Assembly: GCF_902686445.1 (NCBI RefSeq)
Contig: NC_062232.1
Coordinates: 88,398,932 to 88,462,931 of the forward strand
Direction: 5' to 3'
Source: Sciurus carolinensis
Lineage: Eukaryota > Chordata > Mammalia > Rodentia > Sciuridae
Length of the DNA stretch: 64,000 nucleotides
The position numbers were made by a program, and so were the translations under genes. Position 1 is the stretch's first letter, and each line of letters begins with the position of its first letter. The notes below the pieces were generated by a model. That model was given only the letters and a program-made list of their open reading frames with translations, made no database searches and was not told where the DNA came from. This document shows, piece after piece, positions 25,601 to 38,900 of this stretch.

Positions 25601-28600
25601 ATCCTCTCCTCCTCTTAGATTTGTGAGGCTCATAAAGTTATTTCCAATTACACCTCTAGAGACCCTACTATCCTATCGCATTACAACTTCTTAAAGTTCT
25701 TATGGACAGGCTTTATTTTATCTAGAGTTAGTAAACTGAACTACATGACTCAAGGACTCATCAGTTTTAGGTTTTGATAACAAAGGTGACCTTTATAACT
25801 CTTGATTAAACCTATTCTTCCCTAAACACTGTTATATCAGAAAATCTGTATATTTTATTAAACTTGTGAGAGCTTCATTTTACCCCTAAAATGGCAGACT
25901 CTCCCTAAAGTTTTTGGGACAGGCCTCTCTATGTTGTTGCGGCACCTGAAATTCCTGGTTCAAACAATCCTCCTGCCTCAATCTACTGAGCAGCTGGGAC
26001 TACTGGAGCATGCCTTTGTGCCTGGCTCTCTGGTCAATTTGAATCCCCCTAACATGTAGCTTGAAATAACATAATTATCATTAACTAACCTTACATAACA
26101 CATATAATATTAGCAAAATCAGTCTCATATATCTTTTTCTTACAGCCTAAATATATATCTATATATACATGTGTGTGTATGTATATATATAATTCTACAA
26201 AAACTCATACAAAAATTCTAATAAAAACTGATTAAGTATGCCACCCAATGGATGTACTATAGTACTGCACTCATAAAATACATAATACAATACACAACTT
26301 TGCATTTGTAATCTCTTGAAGTTACAAAAACTGCTATAGAGTTATAAAAGAAATACTGGGGAAAAAAAGGAAAAGTGGCCATAGTAGGGAAAGGATTCAA
26401 AAGCAATGATATGGGTATCTCCATAAGACCAAGGTGGGGAGGTGAAAATGTGCTTCAAAAACACATAGTAGGGGCTGGGGTTGTGGATCAGTGGTAGAGT
26501 GCTTGCCTAACATGTGAGAGGCACTGGGTTCAATTCTCAATACCACATAAAAAATAAATAAATAAAATAAGCCCAGCATTTGAAAAAACACATAGTACTT
26601 ACTGTACAGTCCTCCAAACTTACAATGAGAGTTGAAAAGTATAGATGGGAATAGGGCAGAGTTATATTCTGAAACTAAAGCTGGACTGTATTCTTTACCT
26701 CCTTGCTGCAAAATTCAATCTTGGAAATTGCTCCTTGAGTATCACACAGATTTAGCCATGATTTATTGTGTACCTACTATATTCCAAGGCACTGTTCAGA
26801 TGTTTTCATACAGATTCTCATCTAAATCTTTTAAGTTGCATTATTATCACTGTTTTTATTATTTTTTGTTTGTTTTTGTGGCTTTGGTATCAAATCCACA
26901 GCCTTGAACATGTTAGGCTAGTGCTCTACCACAGAGCTACACCCATAGCCCAGGAGTTTAAATATTTTTAAATATTGATGTCCATAAATTACTCCAAATA
27001 AAGTACAGACTCAACAGATGAAAAAAAAGGTGTTTCATTAGCTTTGCTCCTAAGAGTTTATTTTCTTTAGAGACTGTTTGCCCATGTTCAGGGGGTCTTG
27101 ACTTTCCTCCATTATCTACAGGGTTTAATTTGGAAGAATCACTGAATAGGGGATTTGCACATCTGTACACTTGTACATATTTTTATCTAGATGAGAGGCT
27201 GAAAAGACCTACCCAAAAGCAATGGATAGGGAAACACTCAGTGACACTGGGGGTAAAAAAAGAATCACAAAACAGAATTCATTTTACCCTAGGATATAAT
27301 CTATTGTCTGAATCCAATATGTTAAGAAGATACCAAAACTGAAAAGGATCGATGACAATTTCACATCCATTATATAAAAGTCATGTTACTGATGACTATA
27401 AGATTCTACCATCGGAGAGCAACTTAGTGCCTGCCCTATGACTTCGCTCTACCAGAGTGAGAAGCACAGTAGAGAGGAGAAAGCAAGGAGTCATAATTAG
27501 GAGTACTGAGTTCATTGTTGCAGCAATATAGGGGCATTCATATCCTTTAGCACTTTAAATATTCCTAATATTTAAGAAAATGAATAGTTATGCTCCTTCC
27601 CATTATAAGGACTGATAAAATAACACTAATGATGTGCTTGAAGATGAACAAGTAAGGCCCAAGATTTGACTTTTTACTGATTCAGTCCCAAAGGACTTTA
27701 GTATCCAAACACTTATGGAAAGGAACAATGTTTAACTACATAACATTATCTTATTTTTATAGCACTTAATGATTTTGAAAAAGTTGTTATGCCCATATTT
27801 CATTTGCATAATTCCCAATATAATATAAACACATAATATATAAAAGCATCAGGAAGTTATCACCTTGAAACTATGTAGACTTGATATGTCAGTTGTAAGG
27901 TGGAAAAATTGGGGGTATATAAACCATACATTTCTATCAACCCCAAATTGTATTTCTTGTTAATTTTATGTAAGGCTTTAGTAAAAATATAGACACAATA
28001 AGACACACCAACTTACTCTATAGAAAAATAGACCCTGAGGATTACTATTGACAATACAGTATATATTTTAGTCACCTGGAAAACTGAAAAACACTGGAAT
28101 CCAGAGGTTTAAGTTGAAGAGAAGGTGATCTGCTTTCTTCTCCAACAGATGGAAGGAGGGTAGGGCTATCAATTCTCTCATATCCAATTGTCTTGTCATT
28201 CAGTCCAACAATATCTTGAACAGAAGGAATCTTTGGTGGATTACTGAATGCCTAACAAAGAAAGAAATGATTCATAAAAATCCCAAATTAAAACCAAACA
28301 CTAAAGGATGAGTCAATCCTTCTGATGCTAGGAAAGAATGCTTGGCCAAATAAAAAGAAACTGTTTCCTACACAAAACAGCGCGCAGAAATGTACACTAG
28401 AACAATGAACCCAGGCACATTCAGTTATTAACCTTATCAACTACATACCAACAGACCTCCCCCAACTCACTTATTGGCTCCTAGAATTATCCTACCCATG
28501 AGATAAACCAAGGCCCCCAATCACTGTCTATTTCTATCTTGTGACCCAGTTGAAGGCTGGGTTTTCATTCTTCTGATATCTGTGATGAGAGCAGGAGTGG

Positions 28601-29849
28601 AGGGAAAAAGCATTGCAGCAAGTGTCTGTGCTGGTTTGGGAGAAATACATGCAGGAGATAACATATATTCACAGTGCACACACACAGAGACATGCATTTG
28701 GGATCTTGTGGGAGAGCCAGCTTATGAAGATAGTATGAATGATTAAGGTAAAGGAATATAAAGGGGAGGTAAACTGAATGAGGACAGAGCAGTCCTAGGA
28801 AATCTCCTGATCTCGATATCAGACTATTAAAGTCAAGACATTAGGATATAAAACCTGATTACTCATATGCCTGGGTTTTGGAAGGATATCAGAAGAATTC
28901 ATATTAAATTGTCTCTATCCTCACCAGTCTGACCTACCCTGATTGAGTGGGTGAAAGGTGAATCTAACATGCGACTAGCAGGTCTCTCTGGGAAACAGGG
29001 TCAAGAGGGAAATCATGCAGAATGGCAAGGTTGGGTGGGGAAGATATATGGGTGCTATGGTGGCTGTCAGGAGAGGAGTGTCCCTGAAAGGACGGCCAAC
29101 CTTATTGCACCCTTCAGCGTCCGGAGCTGGGCAACCATGTCCGAGAGACAGTGCTCCTGAAAATTCAAAACAGCAGAGTCTTTATAAAGCCAGCCAGCCT
29201 GAAAGCAGGGATCAGGGAGAGGCACAAAGAACCACCCTTTCTTCCCAAGAGGAAGGAGGAAGGAATCATCCCTGAATCCTGGAAGAAAGGAGACAGGAAA
29301 ACCAGACACTCAACAGGAGCAGCCTGTAGGAAGATGGGACACAACCCTGAATATTCTGTGATGCCAAAACAGTATTGTCCAAAATTAGTACTGAATCCAA
29401 ATCTGGAAAATAAATGATTTGACTCTTCTATTTTAGGTGGTCTGAGCATCAGTTACAGCAGATCAGCACAAACCCAAAGATCCAATAAAAAGAAAAGACC
29501 ACAAGAAGAAATGGTTATTTCTATGTAGATTTCAATATTTCTGCTTTCTTCAACCTATATCTTCTGTTGGGGAAAATTGTGTGTGAGAAAAGGAAGGGAG
29601 TGGACTATCTCTCACCTGGAGGTTCTCATTTTCCATAGGTATCTTCTTCTTCTCAACAGATTGATCTCTAGAAAATAAAAGTGCTATTTAGTTCACTCAT
29701 GAAATGCCTCAATTGGAAATGGGTTACCCATTACAGATTTAGGTTATAATGTTCATTTCAAGTTAGAAATAGTGTGATCCTCATTGAGTAACTAAGGGTC
29801 CCTTCATGAACTATACTACTGAAGGAAGTTTTCAAATGCTATCCCTCTC

Positions 29850-29903
<54 letters not shown>

Positions 29904-32900
29904 TGGAGGGGGGAAGGAGGGGGAGAGAGAGAGAGAGGGAGACTCTAAAGATAATCACAGTTGAGACATTCAGGAGATGGTAAGAAGGATAAAGAATTGG
30001 CAAAACAGAGAGCTAAGGAGGAAAACCTTAAGAACACCAAAAATTATTTTCTTCTCAAAAATCTGTCTTAATACAAAGGGGTCAGGCACCTCTACTCTAG
30101 GATATAGATATAGAACATTGCCTCATGCATACTCAACTGTTTCTTAGTTTTGCTCAAATATAAGTCTTCATCAATGAGTTCTTGTTCCTCTGGAACAGAG
30201 CATCTCCTGCAGAACAGAGAATAAATCATCTTTTGGAAGCAAATGTGTTCTTCACTTTTACCATTTACTTTCCTTACCACTATGACTGGGCAGTTTAACA
30301 ATCCTCTAATATTACAGACTTCAGATCCCACTCACAGTACAAAATCTTGCTATATGTAAAGCATGAGGAAGAAAATTTTATGAGTAAAAACTGAAAGAGT
30401 ACTGAAAATTTATTCAATGGTCAAAAACAATCTTAAAAACAAATAAAACTTAGTCATTAGAAACTATGGTATATCCATTTTATAAGGGAGTAAAACAGCC
30501 TGGAAGCCTGTCTCCTAGACTAAGTGTAAACAGACAAAAATAAAGTATTAAAAAAGAAGCGTCTAAGAACTCAGTCCCAAATTCTAATCACATGATCTCA
30601 TTTATTCTCCATGAAAAGATACTTAGGCACATCTGGAAACTATTAGATTTCATTTACTTAATTTTCTCCATTTTGGACATTTTCCCCTAAAAAGCAGACT
30701 CTGTTGAAGAATATTTTTTTTCTGTTAGCATTTATCCTGAAAAAAAACAGTCTTAAGAAAGTCACAACTGGATTGAAGCAAAATGACTTATTATGGGTAT
30801 ATGTAATTACTGAGTCAAATAAAAAGTTGTTAAATTAAAGTTAATACACATGGATATGCCAGGCAATATTTACAGGTTGAATGCTGAAAGCAACACATGG
30901 TACATTAGGAAGACAAACTTTTAAACAAACAGCACTGAATGTACAATAGGTACTGTTTACATTGATTCTCAATAGGAAACATATAAAAATCAATTCAACC
31001 TGGAATAAAAAGACCTTGTTCATCAAGAATTTAAAATCTCTCTGGAAGAGCAAAAGCATATACATATAAAAAAAATTCCCCAATACAAAACAGTATGTGA
31101 ACAAATATCAAGAATCAAAACATGCAGAAAGTTAGAATAAAATAACTGCAAACTGTTGGTCAATGGGAAAAGTGCCCCACAAGATATGGATACAATTTGG
31201 ATAGGCAGATGGAGCAGAAGGTCACTGCAAGCTAAAGAAATATGATCATGGAGGGAAAAGTAAGCATGGCACATGCAGAGAATAGTAAAGTCATGTATCT
31301 GGCCAAAGTACAGACTTTGTTAACAGTTGTGTTAAGGTTATTTAGAATCTAAAGGCAAATCAGGAGTTGTCTCAGGTACAATACTGAGTCCTGAAACCTT
31401 ACCTGTATTTTGGATGGGAATTATAGTAACAAAACCATCTTGCAGGTAATGTAGATGGATCCACCTTGCCAGGAAGTTTCCTCCATTTAAGACATTCATC
31501 ACACTGTACCCATGTCTGGTCAGGAATCTTCCTGAATGAGGGAAAATAGAAGTGTGACTATATATATCCTAGCTGTGCTTTGTCTTACATTATTAAGGCA
31601 CAACTAAGAAGTGAAAATATCTAATTTTATATATGAATTATGTTAGAAATGTTATACTTTAAATGTCTGAAATGTGTTTATTCTGAATTTCATAGATACA
31701 CTAACATTCTTTATGGAGGTCAATAATATTTATCCTGGGAAATTTTATTCTAAGCTAATAACAGGATAATTTTAACTCTAAAATCTATTAACTTGGAAAA
31801 GGCATTATGTGTATGTATGTGTGTATATGTGTGTGTGTGTTGTGCATGCTTGTGTCTGTGTTACATTATCACAAAGAAATAAATCCCATAGAATCATTTT
31901 ATTTACTTCTGTCCAACTACACAACAGATTTAAAATATAATTATAGGAGTCACTGAAGCATTATCATCAAAACATCTTGCTCATTTCCCTGCAGATACTC
32001 CCCATCCCTTATTTGTTCTTTTCAAAAAACCCTTTGTTTATAATGCTTCAATCCAAATTTTCTTAGGTTGATACTCCCAAAGTTATTCTTTAAAAGTACT
32101 GTGAATTTTGTTTAAATTTCCTGACTAGAAATGGTGGCTTCAGATCAACAACTGAGTTAAATTAAGATAAAGTCTTCCAGAGTTCAACTCTTGAATACAC
32201 ACCCATTCCCATCCACCACTGGAAGTATAACCCAGTCACCAATACCACAAAAGACAATTTGTTTCCTTGTGAAAAGAGGTGGCCCATATACGATAGAAGT
32301 AGTCAGCACCTAGGGTGTAATGAGTGGATTTGAGCTAAAAGAGGGAAGGCTAGAGAAAAGAGAGAAAGAGGGGAGAGGGGCACCTTGGGCCAATTTAACC
32401 ACTAGGGTGAATTTTGCCTATGTCATATTTACACTGCTTTTATACTAAATATTTTATTAGAGTGGTGTGCTTCTTTTATATAAAAATCACTCATAATTCT
32501 ACCATTAAAATACAATGTCCTCTTCTTTTTTAAAACTCTGTTTTAACACAGCTTGTACACATTTTTGGACCTAGAGCTTCCTGTCTCCTAGCTGCAGGAT
32601 GCTCCAGATTTGTAACCTTTAAGTTCTAAGCTCAGGCCTGACCTCTGGTGTCTATATTCTTCTACACAGCCACTGATTCATTTAAAGCCAGACCTAATGT
32701 TTCAGCAGCAGTGGTTGAGGTGAGGGAGGAAAGAAAAGGTCATATTAGCCTATACGCACATGTACAGAATAGTCTGTTGTAGAAAAATGACAATATGATT
32801 GTTTCAGGCACACTTAGAGGCAGTAACTCTCTGTTTTGGGTTATATGCAGACCATGGTGGATCCTTCCATCCAGGCAGGTAGGAGAGGCTTTTAGTTCAT

Positions 32901-35900
32901 GCTCACATTAAACAGGAAGTTGAGGAAGCTATAGTATATTCTCTCACTGTATCCCTCCAGAACAGAGTAGTGGCCGGGTTTAGAGGTCTAATTGCCTATA
33001 TTTGAATCTTGGCTCTAACACTTTCTACTTGTCTAACCCTGGACAAGCTACTTAGGCTTTCAGTGTATCAGTCTCTACATCTATAAATAATAATGTCTGT
33101 CTATATCAGAGTTGCAATGACGAAATCACTACATGTAAAAAACTTAGAAATGCTGGGAACAGTGGCACACACCTATAATTCCAGCAATTTGGGAGGCTGA
33201 GAGAGGAGGATCATAAGTTTGAGACCAGTGTTAACAACTTAGAGAGACCCTGTCACAAAATAAAAAATAAAAAGTGCTGGAGGTGTAGCTCAGTGGTAGA
33301 TTGCCACTGAGTTCAATAGCCAAGTTAAAGGAAAAAGAAATTAGGGGCTGGGGTTGTGGCTCAGTGGTAGAGCACTTGCCCAGCATATATGAAGTATGAG
33401 GTTCAATTCTCAGCACTACATAAAAATAAATAAATAAAATAAACGTATTGTGTCCATCTACAATCAAAATATATTTAAAAATAAATTAGAACGAGAAGCT
33501 TATATGTATTCAATAAATAATTACCATTATTACAATTCTGCCTTTAGCACATACACGCTCTAGCAGTATATGAATTATCTGTGTTTCACTGCATTAATCA
33601 TTGCTAACTTAAAAGGAAAAAAGGCATCTCATCTTAATTTGCATTTCTTTGAAAAAAATATATGATGGACATGAACTGCTATCTTTAGAATAGGTAGAAA
33701 CATATAGCCATGGGTTGGTTTGAAACATAGTTTTATAACATACACTTGTGTGGTAGATTCCATTTCAAAAAAAGGTAACTCTCTTTAAATGAACTTTTAA
33801 CATGTTAATCTTTGTCTTAATGGTGGTATAACTGTGTTATTACACAGTCTATCCTCTAAATTAGGCTCCTTTTCTGACTTCCAGAGACATTTCATCCTCT
33901 TCTGTATATAATTCTCTGTCTTAGATCCAATAAAGTCTCTCTTTTCTCTAATATTCTAGGTTTCTATTTCTACTCTGAAATACTAGTTCAGTGTCAATAA
34001 TATTTACCAGGAATAAAGAGAAAGGGAAGTGTGCTAAGACGAATGAATACTTACTCTATGCCAGGTACTGTGGTAAAAACATTATGCCACTTAATTCAAT
34101 ATATTCAGAGAAATGAAATAACCACTGCCAAGCCCACCCAACTATTAAGAAGCAAATCCAGACCTTTAGCCCAAAGATGTCTAATTAAATGGCCATCATT
34201 TTCCAGTATATTATACTGCCTCTATTAAACCCACAAAACTAAACTCTTGACATATTTATGATCTAAACCACATAAGTGTTAAACCAGATTGAAGAAGTTT
34301 AAAAAATGATACAATTAGTAACTGTGTTTTCTCAATTTGTGAATTAAATTCCTGATGCGAAAAACATTTTACTCTCATTCCTTCCATTTGATCTATGAAC
34401 ATTACCCATAACGCTTCCCATATTCTTTATTTTATTACTCATGTTACTGGCCTGGCTGTAGTTGAGGTCTCAAAATTCTCTTGAGATATCTTTTCCTTCC
34501 AATAAGCATTGAGCTTCTGGGCAAGGGCATTTATTGTCAACCTGAAAGAAAATATAAGAAGTATGTAAAGGTTTAGCACTTGTTGAACAATTCATAATGA
34601 CTAATCATGGCAAATAGTCACTTTGGTTGAAAATGTAAAATAGACACAAGACCTAAAAAGTAGCATTCTATAAAATTTTCAGAGTTTGTAGAATCATGGA
34701 GAGGGCAAGATGACCTTGGAGACTATGACAGAGGACCAAATTGCACAGCTAGGACAGAGCCCAATACTGGTAATTTGATAGGAAGTTATTTGTCAGATGG
34801 TGATGGGTAATTGAGAATTAAGTTGAAAGTCAGAGGATTAAACACTATACCCTATGTATTATGAATTAATCAAATATTAACTTTAATGTCTATATAGTTC
34901 CTCTGCATCAAAAAGTTGATCATATCATTACAGTTCTAATAGACAAAAAGCCCCTTCAACATTGTACTATATAGCTGGTATTGCAGGGTGTATTTGAGTT
35001 CTGGTCTGTGCTCTTTCTTCTTATATCTCTCTTCCCATGTAAACAGCAGATTTAGAGTCATCAAAAATGTGATTTTTAAAATTCAGAACCTACATTCTAC
35101 TTGTAAAAACTTGTAACTTCCTAATTAACTCCTACTTAATTCTACAGCCCAACATGACAACTTAATGCAGACCTATATACACCCAGAACACTACAAATTT
35201 AGAAATTTTAAAAATATATGGGCCCAGGCTGGGGTTGCACCTCAGTGGTCACCTGCCTAACACATGTGGACACTGGGTTTGGTCCTCAGCACCACAAAAA
35301 ATAAAAAAATAAAATAAAGGTATTTTGTGTATCTACAACTAAAAATGTATTTTTAAAAAATGTCTGGGCCCGGTGCATCACCCCTCAAGGTTTCTGCAGA
35401 CTTTTTCTCTTCTTAAGAAAAAAATCTTCCTTACCTCCAACTACTCTACTATTAAATTAAATTAGATTCTTACTATGGAGAAGAATAAAATAATCATAAG
35501 TCCCCCTATAACTCTTATTCCCCTCTAACCTACCACTGTTCCTATCTCTATATTTATATCTTTCCCTCAACACAGACATAGAACTATGCATTGTGTCCTC
35601 TTAATAATCTACTAAAATCTACTTTTAAAAGAAGTACATCAACCAGGTATGGTGATGTGTGCCTATAATCCCAATGACTTGGGAGGCCGAGGCAGAAGGA
35701 TCACAAGTTCGAGGCTTGACTGGGAAACTTAGTGAGACTCTGTCTTAATATAAAAAATATAAAGGGCTAGGAATGAAGCTCAGTGGTAGGGTGCTCCTGA
35801 AAAGAAGTACACCAGATGGACTTCTGGGAAAATGGAAGAGTAGGATGCATGGAATCTGTCTCACCTAGACAAAAACTGCATTAGCAGAATTTGTCTGATG

Positions 35901-38900
35901 TAAGTATTTTGGAACTCAGGAATCTGTTGAAGGCTTGTAACCTCTAGAGGAAGGCTTGGATGATAAATTGTAGCTAATTTTGGTTAATTTTATTTCTTTT
36001 ATTTATTTTTTAGTTGTAGATAAACACAATACCTTTATTTTATTTTATGTGGTACTGAGAATTGAACCCAGTGCCACACATGTGGCTAGGCGAGTGCTCT
36101 ATCACCTAGCCACAACCCCAACCCAGTTAATTTTATTTCTTAGGATAGTAGCAGCTACACATCCCCTACCCCCAGTTCCTTGGTTGGCAATCCTGTAAGT
36201 ATTCCAAGAGCAATTTGTAGAACCCAACATAGGCAAAAAGGATGATGTCCTCCAAATATTGGGGATCTCTACTTCCATCCCTGATAGCTCTTTCTTAACA
36301 CAGTACAGACAAAAACAGGTGGCCATTTCTGTTGTACCTTCCATTAGTATGAGCCTTTCCTCTAGCTAAAGAAGGGACTCAAAGGTCTAGCACTGTTTTC
36401 TTCCCTTCGTTTTTCTCTTTTTCTGTTTTGGGAGCCAGACATTAAAAACTAAGATATTCAAAAGCAATCACATATATGAGGGAAATAAGAAAGTTGCTGT
36501 GAATGCCCCAGGAAAAGATACAGGGTTAGATAAGAAGTAAGAAGACCTTACATTTATACTTCAGGTTGATCCTTAGCAGAGAGACAACATATTAAAATAA
36601 CAATCCAACAACGAAAAATACAGCCAATTCTGGGAAAGCGGAGAATCTGATTTCCAGAGTTACCAGGTAATTAGATTCAAATGTCCAGTTTTCAATAACA
36701 ACAACAAAAACAAAAATCACAAGGCATACAAAAAATAGGAAAGTATGACCCATTCAAAGGAAAAAGAAAACCAACAGAAACCATCCATAAAAAAAGACAT
36801 GATGATGAATTTACCAAAGACTTTAAAACAACTCTCTTAAAGATGTCCAAAGAACCAAATGAAGATGAGAAGAAATTCATGAACAAAATGGAAATTGCAA
36901 TAAAGAGACAGAAAACCTAAAAAGAAACCTAAAAGAAAAGTCTGACACTCAAAAGTACAGAAATTGAAATCAATAATTTACTAGAGAGATTCAAAGGCAG
37001 ATCTGAGCAGACAGAACAAGAAATTACTAAGCTTGAGGATTGGAAGGAATAAAAAGTTAAGAAAAGCGAACACAGCTTAAGGGACACGTGGAACACCATT
37101 TGTAGTTTAATATACACCTTGTGAAGTTCAAGAAGGAGAAGAGAGAAAGGGATGGAGAACATCTGAAGAAATAATGACTGAAACCAAATTTAATGAAAGA
37201 CATGACTATAAACATCTAAGAAACTCAACAAACTCAAAGTAGAATGAACTTGGAAAGGCTCACACTAAGGCACAATTATAATCAAGCCATTGAAAGACAA
37301 AAACAAAGAGAATCTTGAAAGCAGCAAGAGAGTAGTAACTTGTCATATTCAAAGGATCCTTGGAAATTGTAACTCTATATTTTGTTTTCTACATGATTTA
37401 AAAGAATACATTTGTAAGAAAAATTGAGTCTAAACGCAAGTACTATTGTAACTCTGGTTTATAAGCCCACATTTTGTAATTAAATTGCATTATGTAATTT
37501 AAGAAACTAATGCATTAAATCTATTTGCTTATGGTTTTGGACACACAATGAACAAAGATGTAATTTAGTGAGATCAATAACTGAAAGGGGTAGTAACAGA
37601 GCTATTAAAGGAGCAGAACTTTTGTATGTAATTGAAGTTAAACTGGTATAAATTCAAATTAGTGTCAAAGCTTAAGGATGTTAAATGTAACCCCCATGAA
37701 AACCACAAAGTAAACAGTTATGGAGCATACAGAAAACTATCAGCTAAACAAAAAAGAAGACAGTAATAGAGAAAATGAGGGACAAAAGCATATAAAACAT
37801 ATAGAAAATAAATAGAAAAATAAAAGAAGTAAGACTCTTCTTACCAGTGATTACTTAAAAGTAAATAGATTAAATTCAGATTCATAATGATATGATAGAA
37901 AAAAATAATACAGCAGATTTTAGCACCTAGAAATGGGGTAATACTGTAACAAATACCTAAAAATGTGGGAGTAGTTCTGGAATTGAAAATTGGCAGAAGC
38001 TAGAGAATTTTGAGGAGCATGACAGAAAAAGTCAAATTTCTCTGAACAGACTGTTAATAGAAATATAGATTTTAAACACATCACTGGTGAGGGCTCTGAG
38101 GAAGTGGAGAAGCATGGTAGAAAAAACATAAAGTACCTTAGGGAATACTTAAATCATTTTAAACAGACTGTTAATAGACATGTGGATGTTAAAGGTATTG
38201 CTAAAGAATGCTCAGAAAGAATGAGGAACGTGTTACTGGAAAACTTCGAGAGTGATGCTTGTTACATAATGGTAGAAAACTTAGCTGAACTGTGTCCCCT
38301 AGTTATGTGGAAAGCACAACTTGTAAATGATGGAATTGGACATTTAGCTGAGATGAGATCTCCATGAAGAGTGCTAAAGTAGAGCCTGTGTCCTCTGGCT
38401 GCTCATGTCAAATGCAAGGGCAAAGAGAAAAATTGAGGGAATAACTGTTAAGTAAAAAGGAACCATAATTTCATGATTTGAAAAATTCTCAGTCTATCCA
38501 AATTGCAGAAGACACTGAAATTTAGAGATTCCCCACCAGAAAAGTGTGCTCTAGAGAAAAAAACACTCTGAAGGTATGGTTGGATAACCTTTCAGTAATA
38601 TTGCAATAAGATCAAAAGATCACAGTCTTCAGTCACACAAAAGGCTCTTTAAAACGATTAGGCACATGACTCAGTTCTCCCTAGCAATCTCAGTTGAATC
38701 CAAGAAAAGAACGAGGATTATCTAGGAAAGACCTGTCAAGAGCCTCTTATTGAATAGAGTGACTATCCATGACATTCATGGGAGATTCACAAGGTTCTTG
38801 AGAATGTCACAAGCACAAAAATTTCTAGGTTGGACTGCAAGGGATAGAGAAAGTAGAAAATGATAGAAGCCTATTGTACCTTCAAACTTCAAACTGCTAC

